A stretch of DNA of 64,000 bases, from NCBI GenBank assembly GCA_046340555.1, contig JBKDSL010000006.1:30740-94739 (forward strand). The letters run 5' to 3'. Every line of letters begins with the position of its first letter. Positions within the stretch are counted from its first letter, which is position 1. The stretch comes from JALRAP01 sp046340555 (GTDB lineage: Bacteria; Bacteroidota; Bacteroidia; AKYH767-A; OLB10). A model generated the notes under the pieces. That model did not search any database. It was not told the DNA's origin and worked only from the letters and a program-made list of their open reading frames with translations. Position numbers and translations under genes: made by a program. Shown piece by piece: positions 1-8,259 of this stretch.

Positions 1-1824
1 CGCTTTGACCGCGCTGAATTCCAAAACGCCATATTTATTTACCGTATCTTCCGATAGATAATAGTCAATAAGGTATTTCAAGGAGGTTTGCAACCATTTG
101 TTCAGTGGGATGGCAAAGCCTTGTTTGGGTTTGTCAAAAAGGTGCTTTGGCACATATTGGTATAAAACCTTTTTAAGGATGTATTTTGAAATACCGTTTC
201 TATACTTGAGGTTAGGCGATATGTTTAGTGCCATTTCCACTATCCGGTGGTCGAGGTATGGAACCCGAGTTTCTATGGAGTATTTCATACTTGCCCGGTC
301 TACCTTCGTTAGCAAGTCGTCTTGCAGGTAGTTTTCTACATCATACAAAGCTTGCAGTTCGATGGCTTTCAGTCGACGCTCTTGAACATCAATACCTCCT
401 TCAGCATCAGTATTAGTAACCAAACGCTTATAGTTGCCTGAGAAAAAGGCCTCCGACTCAGATATATCCACTTCTGTTTGGTTTTTGAGCAGCCCCGGTA
501 TTTCCTTTTCTGCAAACAGGTATTGCTCTTGAGAAAAGATGTGGCTTCTGAGACTTCGTGGGTTGTCGTAATCCAAAAGCCTGGAAATTCGTTGGTAGCG
601 GGATGACATTCTTCCCAGGATGTTGCTTGCTGGCTTCCTGAGTAAATTTATGATTGGATTTGATAATCTGTTGGCCCAAACATAGGAGCCATATCCGAAA
701 AACAATTCATCGCCACCTTCACCTGACAAGGTTACTCTTACATATTGACTAGCCAACTTGGATACAAGCATAGTAGGAATACACGACGAATCGGCAAACG
801 GCTCATCATATGTATCTGTGATCGTATCAATCAATTTGAGCGCATCCTTGTATGAAATGATAAATTCATGGTGTGTAGTTCCTAGAAAGTTGGCAACCGC
901 TTTGGCATACTCCGATTCATTGTGGCTGTTCTCTTCAAATCCTATGGAAAAGGTGTTGACCTTGATGCTTGAGAGCATAGTTGCTTGGGCGGAAATCAAG
1001 CTTGAATCAATTCCGCCGCTTAGAAACACTCCAAAAGGAACGTCACTTTTTAATTGATATTGAACGGAACTGATCATCAAGTCGCTGATCTTCACCATGG
1101 CTTGGTCATCACGAACAATGAGATTACTGGAAATTTTATTGTGAATGCTCCAGTATTTCTTGGTTTCAATACCTGTGGCACTGATTTTCATCATTGTGCC
1201 ACTATTCATTTTGTAGATATTCTTGTAGATGGAGTAGGGGGCTGGAACATATCCGAAATGCAGATATCTGTTGATGGCGGCATGGTTTATTTCCAGAGGA
1301 ATCTGCTCTAGACTTGTAAGGCTCTTAAGTTCTGAAGCAAATGCGAAGTTTTTCCCATCCCAATAATAATACAGCGGCTTGATTCCTAGTCGGTCCCGGT
1401 AGAGGTAAAGTTCATTTTTACTTCGGTCGTAAATGGCAAATGCAAACATGCCATTCAGCTCTTGAACAAAGTCGGGTCCATATTTTGCAAATGCCTCTAA
1501 GAGCACTTCAGTATCCGACGATGATTTGAAAGCAAAGTCCGATGTGCCTTGGGTGATTTTTCCGAACCGTGCTCCGATTTCACGGTAATTGTAAACCTCT
1601 CCGTTGTAAACAATCACATATCTATCATTGGCTGAGTACATAGGCTGTGAAGCCCTTGTAGAAAGGTCAATGATACTAAGCCTTCGATGTCCAAGAGAAC
1701 ATGGGCCGTCATGGAATTCTCCACCCGAATCCGGACCTCTGTGCTGCAAACGGTCGGTCATGACCTTTATTTGGTCCTGTCGGAAAAAACCGCTGGTTGA
1801 ATAATATCCCGCTATGCCACACAT
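1..1824 (-). CDS. asnB: Asparagine synthase-like glutamine amidotransferase, 3' end cut by window
   Basis: The minus-strand frame opens with MCGIAGYY at 1824 and stays open to base 1 (608 codons visible), so only the extreme C-terminus lies outside. After Met removal the N-terminal Cys2 is the class II glutaminase nucleophile. RGPDSGG and the LGHRRLSIIDLS stretch follow in the glutaminase half, and the ATP-pyrophosphatase loop SGGIDSS (complement of roughly 1005-1025) marks the synthetase half. The family moves ammonia from glutamine onto aspartate. In polysaccharide loci, AsnB relatives often amidate sugar carboxylates instead. It diverges from an ABC glycan exporter, so a glycan-amidating role is plausible but inferred. 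A second paralogue lies at 41981-43825. The family assignment is secure; the exact substrate is open. Confidence 0.93.
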   Translation of the reverse strand, partial: MCGIAGYYSTSGFFRQDQIKVMTDRLQHRGPDSGGEFHDGPCSLGHRRLSIIDLSTRASQPMYSANDRYVIVYNGEVYNYREIGARFGKITQGTSDFAFKSSSDTEVLLEAFAKYGPDFVQELNGMFAFAIYDRSKNELYLYRDRLGIKPLYYYWDGKNFAFASELKSLTSLEQIPLEINHAAINRYLHFGYVPAPYSIYKNIYKMNSGTMMKISATGIETKKYWSIHNKISSNLIVRDDQAMVKISDLMISSVQYQLKSDVPFGVFLSGGIDSSLISAQATMLSSIKVNTFSIGFEENSHNESEYAKAVANFLGTTHHEFIISYKDALKLIDTITDTYDEPFADSSCIPTMLVSKLASQYVRVTLSGEGGDELFFGYGSYVWANRLSNPIINLLRKPASNILGRMSSRYQRISRLLDYDNPRSLRSHIFSQEQYLFAEKEIPGLLKNQTEVDISESEAFFSGNYKRLVTNTDAEGGIDVQERRLKAIELQALYDVENYLQDDLLTKVDRASMKYSIETRVPYLDHRIVEMALNISPNLKYRNGISKYILKKVLYQYVPKHLFDKPKQGFAIPLNKWLQTSLKYLIDYYLSEDTVNKYGVLEFSAVKA

Positions 1825-2001
1825 TAGATGAACTCCTTATTTCTTGATTAAATGTAGATTTATCGGCTTAATCGATGCACTATGGTTTCACTTATAAGCA
1901 GTGTGCGACTCTATTTAATTGTTAATCAACACGAAAGGTATATTATTGCAGTGTTGGAAAATGCTAAATTACACATTAACCTCATTTGGGCACTTTTAGG
2001 T

Positions 2002-2009
2002 TATTTTTG
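2002..2009 (+). promoter_or_regulatory. Candidate Bacteroidota -7 promoter element before the ABC permease
   Basis: TATTTTTG matches TAnnTTTG exactly and lies 27 bases upstream of the ATG at 2037. No good TTG -33 element sits at 17-23 bases. Because this element lies downstream of the possible TTG start at 1986, it argues for the ATG at 2037 as the true start. Confidence 0.4.
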
Positions 2010-2036
2010 CCAACCAATCGATTTGCCCACCAAATC

Positions 2037-2873
2037 ATGCCAACGAACAAAGTAATTTACGAAGAAATCAAGCCGTTCTCCAAATTTGGCTTGGGACTAG
2101 AGGAACTATGGCGATTTAGAGAGCTCTTTTATTACTACACATTAAGGTACATAAAAGTCCGTTACAAGCAAACTGTCCTCGGTTTCGCATGGGCGGTAAT
2201 GCAGCCGATGCTGATGATGGTACTTTTCACCTTTTTCTTTGGGAAAAAGTTGGGGGTGCCTTCCGGTGATTTACCTTATCCGGTGTTTGTATTGACGGGG
2301 CTATTACTATGGAACATATTCTCCACCGGACTTACTTCCGCTAGCAATAGTATTCTGGATAATGCCCATATCATTAAGAAAATATACTTCCCTCGCTTAA
2401 TAATACCGGTTTCCGCTGTTATGGTTTCGCTGTTTGATTTCCTGATGGCTTTTATAATTTACATCGTGGTGTTATTGATATATCAAGTTCCTGTTGATAT
2501 TGTGGCTTTCGTTCCCGCCTTGCTTGCAGCGGTATTAATAACCACATTAACTACGCTTGGATTAGGTTCCTTTTTGTCGGCTTTGAACATCAAATTCAGG
2601 GATTTCAAATATGTAATTCCTTACTCTGTTCAAGTATTGTTGTTTTTAACGCCGGTTATTTATCCTGCCAGTATTGTTACAGATGGCTTGGTCAGAGTGG
2701 TAATGGCTTTGAATCCATTGACAGGTGCCATTGGTTTGGTTAGACATGCATTAGGTGGGCCACCTGTTGAAGGGACCATTTTGATGGTAAGCTGCATTTG
2801 TTCCGTAGTTTACCTGGTTTTCGGAATGTATTATTTCAAAAAATCGGAATCTTATTTCGCTGATAACGTCTAG
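2037..2873 (+). CDS. ABC-2 type polysaccharide exporter permease (Wzm/TagG-like)
   Basis: This is the inner-membrane channel subunit of a polysaccharide/O-antigen ABC exporter. It works with the ATPase encoded 28 bases downstream. The cytoplasmic N-terminus leads into the family motif LRYIKVRYKQTVLGFAWAVM, followed by about six hydrophobic segments (MLMMVLFTFFFG, VFVLTGLLLWN, FLMAFIIYIVVLLIY, ALLAAVLITTLTTLGLG, VQVLLFLTPVIYP, MVSCICSVVYLVFG). LNPLTGAIGLVRHAL near the C-terminus is also typical. The frame can be extended to a TTG at 1986, but the ATG at 2037 (MPTNKVIYEE) gives the usual length of about 278 residues and lies after a candidate promoter. Glycosyltransferases follow on the same strand, so it very likely exports their product. 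Confidence 0.9.
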   Translation: MPTNKVIYEEIKPFSKFGLGLEELWRFRELFYYYTLRYIKVRYKQTVLGFAWAVMQPMLMMVLFTFFFGKKLGVPSGDLPYPVFVLTGLLLWNIFSTGLTSASNSILDNAHIIKKIYFPRLIIPVSAVMVSLFDFLMAFIIYIVVLLIYQVPVDIVAFVPALLAAVLITTLTTLGLGSFLSALNIKFRDFKYVIPYSVQVLLFLTPVIYPASIVTDGLVRVVMALNPLTGAIGLVRHALGGPPVEGTILMVSCICSVVYLVFGMYYFKKSESYFADNV

Positions 2874-2901
2874 TGATTATCTAAATAGCCTGAACCGAAC
2901 T

Positions 2902-4155
2902 ATGTCAAATTCCTTGCATGAGCCCGTTATCGAGATCGCGAATGTCTCAAAGATGTTCAACATCCGACATAATGACTCAGGTGGTTATCTTTCGTTACGC
3001 GACAAGCTTCTAGGTTTTTATAAGAAGCGCAAATCCAACGACGAGGAGTTTTGGGCCTTGCGTGATGTTTCTTTCAGTGTAAAAAGGGGCGAGTCTCTTG
3101 CGGTTATAGGCCGAAACGGATCTGGAAAATCGACGCTACTTAAGATATTGTCCAAAATAACCCCTCCTACAACAGGCAGTATTATCACTCGCGGACGTAT
3201 GGCAAGTTTATTGGAAGTTGGTACTGGATTTCACCCGGAGTTGACGGGTTCTGAAAATATCTACTTCAATGGGTCCCTTTTGGGCATGACCAAGGCTGAA
3301 ATCGATTCCAAGTTCGATGAGATTGTTGATTTCAGCGGGGTTGAGAAGTTTCTTGACACACCACTAAAATGGTATTCAAGCGGGATGCAATTACGATTGG
3401 CCTTTTCTGTTGCTGCATTCCTTGATTCAGAAATCCTGATCATAGACGAGGTGCTCGCCGTCGGGGATATCGATTTTCAGAAAAAGTGTTTGGATAAGAT
3501 GGAGCACGTTACCAAAAGCGGCCGAACCATTTTGTTTGTTTCCCATAACATGCCTGCTGTTCGTTCATTGTGCAAATCCGTTGTGTTACTGGACAAAGGC
3601 GTAGTAAAATACCAAGGCGAAGTCACCGAAGGGATTGATCGATATATGAGTATCGCAACATCCTGGAACGACTCTCCTGGTACGTATGATTTCACAAAGC
3701 ATCCAGCAAGAAAGGGCGTATCAACTGGAATCCATACTGCAAGATTGATGCGTAATGGTAAACCTTCTTATCTTTTCTTTGCCGGGGATCCTTTCCTAGT
3801 CGAGTTCGATTACACTGGAGTAAAAGCCTCTAGTGAGTTGGATGTAACCGTCACCATCAAGGATAGTTATTTCCAGCCCTTGGTTACCATCGGAATTCAA
3901 GACCTTGGTAAAAGATTGCAGGATAAAGGCAAGGGCCAGGGAACTGTTTCATTCATCATGGATCAACTTCCACTGTATGGCGATGGCACTTATTATATGG
4001 ATGTGAAATTTGTTGAGGAAAATTCTAATCCGGTGTTTTTTGAAAATGTCATAAGTTTCAAGTTGGAGCCTAAAGATGTTTTCGGAACTGGTAAATTCAT
4101 CAGCCCACAATTAAACAGTGTTTTTCCCGGCAAAGTGGACCTGGTTATTGGTTGA
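2902..4155 (+). CDS. ABC polysaccharide exporter ATPase with C-terminal carbohydrate-binding domain (Wzt-like)
   Basis: This is the ATPase partner of the preceding permease. Visible motifs are Walker A GRNGSGKST (about residues 70-78), signature YSSGMQLRL (about 158-166), Walker B ILIIDE (about 178-183) and the H-loop FVSHN (His about 215). The nucleotide-binding domain ends near residue 245. About 170 further residues form a beta-rich extension like the Wzt C-terminal domain, which in known systems recognises the end-modified glycan before export. At 417 residues it is of the long Wzt type rather than the short KpsT type. Its stop overlaps the TTG that could begin the next frame. The family is sure; the glycan exported is unknown. 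Confidence 0.92.
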   Translation: MSNSLHEPVIEIANVSKMFNIRHNDSGGYLSLRDKLLGFYKKRKSNDEEFWALRDVSFSVKRGESLAVIGRNGSGKSTLLKILSKITPPTTGSIITRGRMASLLEVGTGFHPELTGSENIYFNGSLLGMTKAEIDSKFDEIVDFSGVEKFLDTPLKWYSSGMQLRLAFSVAAFLDSEILIIDEVLAVGDIDFQKKCLDKMEHVTKSGRTILFVSHNMPAVRSLCKSVVLLDKGVVKYQGEVTEGIDRYMSIATSWNDSPGTYDFTKHPARKGVSTGIHTARLMRNGKPSYLFFAGDPFLVEFDYTGVKASSELDVTVTIKDSYFQPLVTIGIQDLGKRLQDKGKGQGTVSFIMDQLPLYGDGTYYMDVKFVEENSNPVFFENVISFKLEPKDVFGTGKFISPQLNSVFPGKVDLVIG

Positions 4156-4181
4156 ACCAATACAATCAAATTAATAAAAGA

Positions 4182-5318
4182 ATGGACCGATATCTTGGAT
4201 TTGAAGATCAACGTCCAGTGGTGGTGGTTACGTCAGACGAGCCGTGGTGTGACATATGGCATACGCAGATTCACTTTGCGGCTCAACTTTCAAGGTTTTT
4301 CAATGTCGTTTTTCTAGGCCCGCCTAAAAAGTGGAGTATAAGTAATTGTTTCAAGCTTCAAACCGGCGTCAAAGTCATTAATAAAAACTTAATTTCTTTA
4401 ACTTATTTCAACTGGATGCCTGCCTTCATAGGTAGTATTTCAGTTTGGATTAACGACTTGGTCAATTGTTTCCTGTTGAAAAGGTCAATTGGGGTAAGGA
4501 AAGTAGTAGCCGTATGGCATTTCGACCGATATAGGGGCGTGTATTTTTACAGAGGTGATAAGTCTACAAAACATATCTATCATGTTATTGATCCCGTAGC
4601 CAATTTAAACTACGATAATTATTTGGCTCGAAATGCTGACTTGGTGGTTTCAGTAAGCCAACGATTCATGCAACACTATTTGAAGTTGAATTCAAATGTG
4701 GTTTTTGAAGGGCAAGGATGGGACGCTGATTCGGTCAAATTATCTAAGCCAACTTCAAATAATGGAAATCTTCATAGTGGATCCATTTTATTGTTGGGTT
4801 CATTTCTAGATGATGTGGATTATGAATTGTTGATTCAATTGAGGGAAGAATTGCCTGGGCCGCCGATAGTACTTATCGGACCAGACAAGACCGGTTTGGT
4901 TGGGCGTAAAGAGTTGTTCAAACAATTGCTGGGTCTACCCAATGTTATTTGGTTGGGTGCTCTACCGCCTGAGAAACATATTCCCTATATCGCCTCTTCT
5001 AGTGTTTGCCTGATAGCATATGAGCTCACTGGCAAAGTTTTTAATCGTAAAAGGGTGTTCGGTACGCCTTTGAAAGTGTTATCTTATCTTGGCTGTCATA
5101 AAAACGTGGTTAGCAATATCGATTGTGAGATACCTGTTTTAGAGGGGAAAGTCATCCATTACGAGAAAACGCCTGAAGGATTTATTCTTCGAGTAAAGGA
5201 GTGTTTAGAAGGGGAGTTTGTGGTAGATCGCAATTTGATTGATCAATATCTGGACTATGTGGATTATGGCAAGATCATACGTAGAGTGTTTCAAGTATTA
5301 GGGGTTCGAATCGACTGA
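4182..5318 (+). CDS. Glycosyltransferase, GT-B fold (GT1/GT4-like)
   Basis: This is a probable cytoplasmic sugar transferase of the surface-glycan locus. The product has a Rossmann-like start (RPVVVVTSDEPWCDIWHTQ), an early SxxxFM region (LVVSVSQRFMQHY) and a second Rossmann half (GSILLLGSFLDDVDYELL, PPIVLIGPDK, NVIWLGALPPEKHIPYIASS). It ends in the typical donor-site region KVFGTPLKVLSYLGCHKNVV with a following acidic stretch. This two-domain plan fits retaining GT-B enzymes. The frame is open from a TTG at 4152 that overlaps the upstream stop. The ATG at 4182 (MDRYLGFED) is preferred, since the first ten codons are polar and not family-like. The next gene's ATG immediately follows its TGA, which indicates co-translation. 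Confidence 0.8.
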   Translation: MDRYLGFEDQRPVVVVTSDEPWCDIWHTQIHFAAQLSRFFNVVFLGPPKKWSISNCFKLQTGVKVINKNLISLTYFNWMPAFIGSISVWINDLVNCFLLKRSIGVRKVVAVWHFDRYRGVYFYRGDKSTKHIYHVIDPVANLNYDNYLARNADLVVSVSQRFMQHYLKLNSNVVFEGQGWDADSVKLSKPTSNNGNLHSGSILLLGSFLDDVDYELLIQLREELPGPPIVLIGPDKTGLVGRKELFKQLLGLPNVIWLGALPPEKHIPYIASSSVCLIAYELTGKVFNRKRVFGTPLKVLSYLGCHKNVVSNIDCEIPVLEGKVIHYEKTPEGFILRVKECLEGEFVVDRNLIDQYLDYVDYGKIIRRVFQVLGVRID

Positions 5319-6467
5319 ATGAAAGCTAAGATTTTAGTCATAGTATATAACCTGGATCGTGCTTTGGAGCATGAATGGTTTGTTCAGCTGATGGACCGTA
5401 CGATTTATGATATCCATTTTGCTTTGATTCGAAAAGGTGACGGCTTTTTGGCTGGTTTCTTGGAAAAAGAAGGCATACCGGTTTATCGATTCGGCTATTC
5501 AGGTAAAAAAGATTTGCCAATGCTTTCATGGCAATTATTTAGGTTAATCAAGCGTGAGCGTTTTCAAATCGTACATGCACATTTGTTTGAAGCTTCCATA
5601 ACAGGGATTTTGGGTGCATGGATGGCAAGAACACCCATTCGTATAGTTACTCGGCATCATTCGGATTTTCATCACGTCAACAGTCGATTAGCGGTTTTGT
5701 TGGATCGGATGGTTAATAAACTAGCTACGCATATTGTTGCTGTTTCCAAAAATGTGCAGCGAATCCTGATTGATTGGGAGGGAGTCAATACCGAAAAGGT
5801 AATTTGTATTCCACATGGTGTTAATTTGTCGACCTTCGGACATAAGGCGGTGTCGTCAGAACGAATTGACGCAGTCCGTTCCAAATTGAAAATTGGCTCT
5901 GATTTTAAAGTGGTTGGTGTTGTTAGCAGGTTCATTGAGTGGAAGGGAGTGCAGTACATTATTCAGGCATTCAAAATGTTGCTAAATGCAAAACCGGATA
6001 CCGTCTTGGTATTGGCAAATGCTTTAGTTCCATTCAAGGAGGATGTTTTGGAGCTTTTGAAGGAGCTTCCCGTGTCATCTTATCGTTTGGTTGAGTTTGA
6101 GAAGGATATACCGGCCCTTTATTTGAATTTTGACTGCTTTGTACATGTGCCAGTTTCCGCTACTTCGGAAGCTTTCGGTCAAACGTACATTGAGGCATTG
6201 GCCTCGGGAATTCCATCAGTCGTTACCATCAGTGGCGTTGCGTTGGAATACGCTCAAAACCGAGTCAATTGCCTTGTGGTGCCCCATAGGGATGCTGAGG
6301 CTGTTTATAAGGCTGTTTGCTCAATTTTTGACAATACAATTGATGTGATGGGGATGGTGGAAGAGGGGGGCAAAGTGGCTGAAAAGGGGTATGACTACCG
6401 CAAAAAATACGATTCTTTGGATAAACTCTATTCAGATTGTTTGCGGCATTTGGAGAGCAAAATGTAA
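5319..6467 (+). CDS. Glycosyltransferase family 4 protein
   Basis: This GT-B enzyme probably adds a sugar to the lipid-linked glycan made by this locus. It has the GT4 layout: an N-terminal acceptor domain with FQIVHAHLFEASITGILGAW, the TRHHSDFHH stretch, AVSKNVQRILIDWEGV, the IPHGVNLSTF turn, and a donor domain with GVVSRFIEWKGVQYIIQAF. A SEAFGQTYIEALASGIPSV block supplies the EX7E-like donor site. The length of 382 residues is usual. The ATG directly abuts the previous TGA, so the genes are probably translationally coupled. The family is clear; sugar donor and acceptor cannot be read from the sequence. Confidence 0.88.
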   Translation: MKAKILVIVYNLDRALEHEWFVQLMDRTIYDIHFALIRKGDGFLAGFLEKEGIPVYRFGYSGKKDLPMLSWQLFRLIKRERFQIVHAHLFEASITGILGAWMARTPIRIVTRHHSDFHHVNSRLAVLLDRMVNKLATHIVAVSKNVQRILIDWEGVNTEKVICIPHGVNLSTFGHKAVSSERIDAVRSKLKIGSDFKVVGVVSRFIEWKGVQYIIQAFKMLLNAKPDTVLVLANALVPFKEDVLELLKELPVSSYRLVEFEKDIPALYLNFDCFVHVPVSATSEAFGQTYIEALASGIPSVVTISGVALEYAQNRVNCLVVPHRDAEAVYKAVCSIFDNTIDVMGMVEEGGKVAEKGYDYRKKYDSLDKLYSDCLRHLESKM

Positions 6468-6479
6468 TTTTGAGGGTAA

Positions 6480-7565
6480 ATGTCAGGAGCAGCACAATAT
6501 GGCCATACAAATGGGAGTCAGCCTTTGGTTTCCGTCCTGATGCCGTGTTATAATGCTGAGGCGTTTCTTGTTGAAGCACTGGATTCCATATTGAGTCAAA
6601 CCTACCGGAATTTGGAGGTTTTATTGATAGACGACGGATCCAAGGATCAAACGAAGCATATTATTTTGGATTACGCGCAACGAGATTCCCGCATCAAACC
6701 TGTTTTTAATGAGTCAAACATGGGATTGATACGCACTTTGAACAAAGGCTTGGACTTTTCTTCAGGTGAGTATGTTGCCCGTATGGACGCAGATGATGTG
6801 TCGCTTCCAAACAGAATCGAAACATTGGTTAATGTTTTAGAAGGCGACAAGTCCCTTGACCTTGCCTCTGCGGGGTGTTATTCATTGTCTGAATCGGGTC
6901 GCAAAATGTCGCGCGTATACCCTAAGGCTTGCACCCCAATGGGTTTGAAATTCGTTTGTTTTTTCAGTACTCCTGTGTTGCACCCATGTGTTGTTTTTCG
7001 CAGATCATTGATGATTGACGATCGTTTTGATGAGGAATACCTGCATTCGGAGGATTATGAGATTTTCAGCAGGTTGCTGCTTAAAGGGAAGCGTTTCGTG
7101 AATATTGATGAGCCGTTGTACATGCTTCGCAAAAACTTCCAAAGTGTTTCTCATAAATTCGAATCCATTCAGATATCGACTCATAATCGAATTTCTTTCA
7201 GGAACCTACACGATTATTTTTCCTGTCAATATGATTACTTCGTTCAACGGGTAATGATAAATCGAATCAACTTCAGCGTTACTCCTGAATTGCTTCGCTG
7301 TTCCATAACAAACCTTCGTAAGTTGCGTGATGAGTTTATTAAACGTGAAAATCCTACAGTAGAGGAGGTTTCTGATATTGACGGCTTTTTGACTGAACAG
7401 TTCATAGACGTCCATTTGCAATCACTTAAAAACTCGCATGGTCTTCTTAAGCTATTCCATATGGTAAGCTGTATAGCCAATGCCCGAGTTTTTCTTACTC
7501 TAAGAGGAAGACGTTATATGGGATCCAAAACCTGGATCAAAAGGAAGCCAAGTCAATCCAGCTGA
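6480..7565 (+). CDS. Glycosyltransferase family 2 protein
   Basis: This is an inverting GT-A enzyme. The N-terminal domain reads VSVLMPCYNAEAFLVEALDS, then VLLIDDGSKDQT (nucleotide binding), then GEYVARMDADDVSLPNR with the DxD-type metal site, and a conserved HSEDYEIFSRLL region near residue 185 that fits the catalytic-base ED motif. The C-terminal 130 residues are basic and helical without clear membrane spans. It lies 12 bases after the GT4 gene and 2 bases before rdgB. It is probably the last sugar gene of the run, with rdgB on the same transcript by proximity only. Confidence 0.9.
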   Translation: MSGAAQYGHTNGSQPLVSVLMPCYNAEAFLVEALDSILSQTYRNLEVLLIDDGSKDQTKHIILDYAQRDSRIKPVFNESNMGLIRTLNKGLDFSSGEYVARMDADDVSLPNRIETLVNVLEGDKSLDLASAGCYSLSESGRKMSRVYPKACTPMGLKFVCFFSTPVLHPCVVFRRSLMIDDRFDEEYLHSEDYEIFSRLLLKGKRFVNIDEPLYMLRKNFQSVSHKFESIQISTHNRISFRNLHDYFSCQYDYFVQRVMINRINFSVTPELLRCSITNLRKLRDEFIKRENPTVEEVSDIDGFLTEQFIDVHLQSLKNSHGLLKLFHMVSCIANARVFLTLRGRRYMGSKTWIKRKPSQSS

Positions 7566-7567
7566 TC

Positions 7568-8167
7568 ATGTCAAATGTTGAACTGATTTTTTGCAGTGGG
7601 AACAGCCATAAGGCTTCGGAAATGCAATTATTGATGCCCCCATGGCTGCAAGTAAAATCGATGCGAGAAGTTGGCGTTGTTGAGGAAATCATAGAAGACG
7701 GATTAACCTTCACCGAAAATGCTTTGATAAAGGCCAGGTATGTGGCTCGTAAAACAGGACTTTCGGTTTTCTCTGATGATTCGGGGTTAGTAGTTGATGC
7801 GTTAAATGGTGGTCCAGGAATTTTTTCAGCCAGATTCGCTGGTGAAAACGCCTCCTCCGCTGCAAATGTCCAAAAGCTTTTGAAGGAGCTTAATGATGAA
7901 ACCAATCGAAAGGCTCATTTTATTTGTGTTATAGTATTGATATACAAAGGGAAAGAAGTGGTGTTTGAGGGGAGGGTTGATGGGGTCATCGCACAAGCAG
8001 TAGCGGGCGCAGGTGGATTCGGTTATGACCCTGTTTTCATCCCTGATGGCAATCATCTAACCTTTGCTGAGCTGGATGCGGCTGTAAAAAATAAGATCAG
8101 CCATAGGGCTCAAGCCGTAAAAAAGATGATTGATTGGCTTGTATTGGCACGGGTTGAAAAAGCATAG
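7568..8167 (+). CDS. rdgB: Non-canonical purine NTP pyrophosphatase (RdgB/HAM1)
   Basis: The enzyme hydrolyses dITP, ITP and XTP to monophosphates, clearing deaminated purines from the nucleotide pool in the cytoplasm. Family signatures are present: SGNSHKASEM at the N-terminus (the T/SxNxxK substrate loop), FSDDSGLVVDALNGGPGIFS with the metal-binding acidic pair, GGFGYDPVFIPDG, and ISHRAQA near the C-terminus. The length of 199 residues is normal. It starts two bases after the GT2 stop. A 92-base gap with its own candidate promoter separates it from the next gene. Confidence 0.96.
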   Translation: MSNVELIFCSGNSHKASEMQLLMPPWLQVKSMREVGVVEEIIEDGLTFTENALIKARYVARKTGLSVFSDDSGLVVDALNGGPGIFSARFAGENASSAANVQKLLKELNDETNRKAHFICVIVLIYKGKEVVFEGRVDGVIAQAVAGAGGFGYDPVFIPDGNHLTFAELDAAVKNKISHRAQAVKKMIDWLVLARVEKA

Positions 8168-8244
8168 TATTGGGCGTCGACACCAACGTGTTTATATCTT
8201 GAATTTTCAGAGGTGGGCTGGGCCTGTAAACACCTGCTTTTTGT

Positions 8245-8252
8245 TAACTTTG
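8245..8252 (+). promoter_or_regulatory. Candidate Bacteroidota promoter before the tandem Ddl-like gene
   Basis: TAACTTTG is an exact TAnnTTTG match seven bases before the ATG at 8260. A CTG near-match to the -33 TTG lies 18 bases upstream (8224-8226). The expected transcription start would give an almost leaderless message. Confidence 0.45.
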
Positions 8253-8259
8253 TTGCAGG

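Noticed and set aside
98..1311. Several plus-strand open frames over the first 1.3 kb
   Set aside because: They lie opposite the asparagine-synthase-like gene, whose conserved motifs read on the minus strand.
1986..2036. Longer ABC permease starting at TTG 1986
   Set aside because: An exact -7 promoter element lies at 2002-2009, downstream of that codon, and the ATG at 2037 gives the normal family length.
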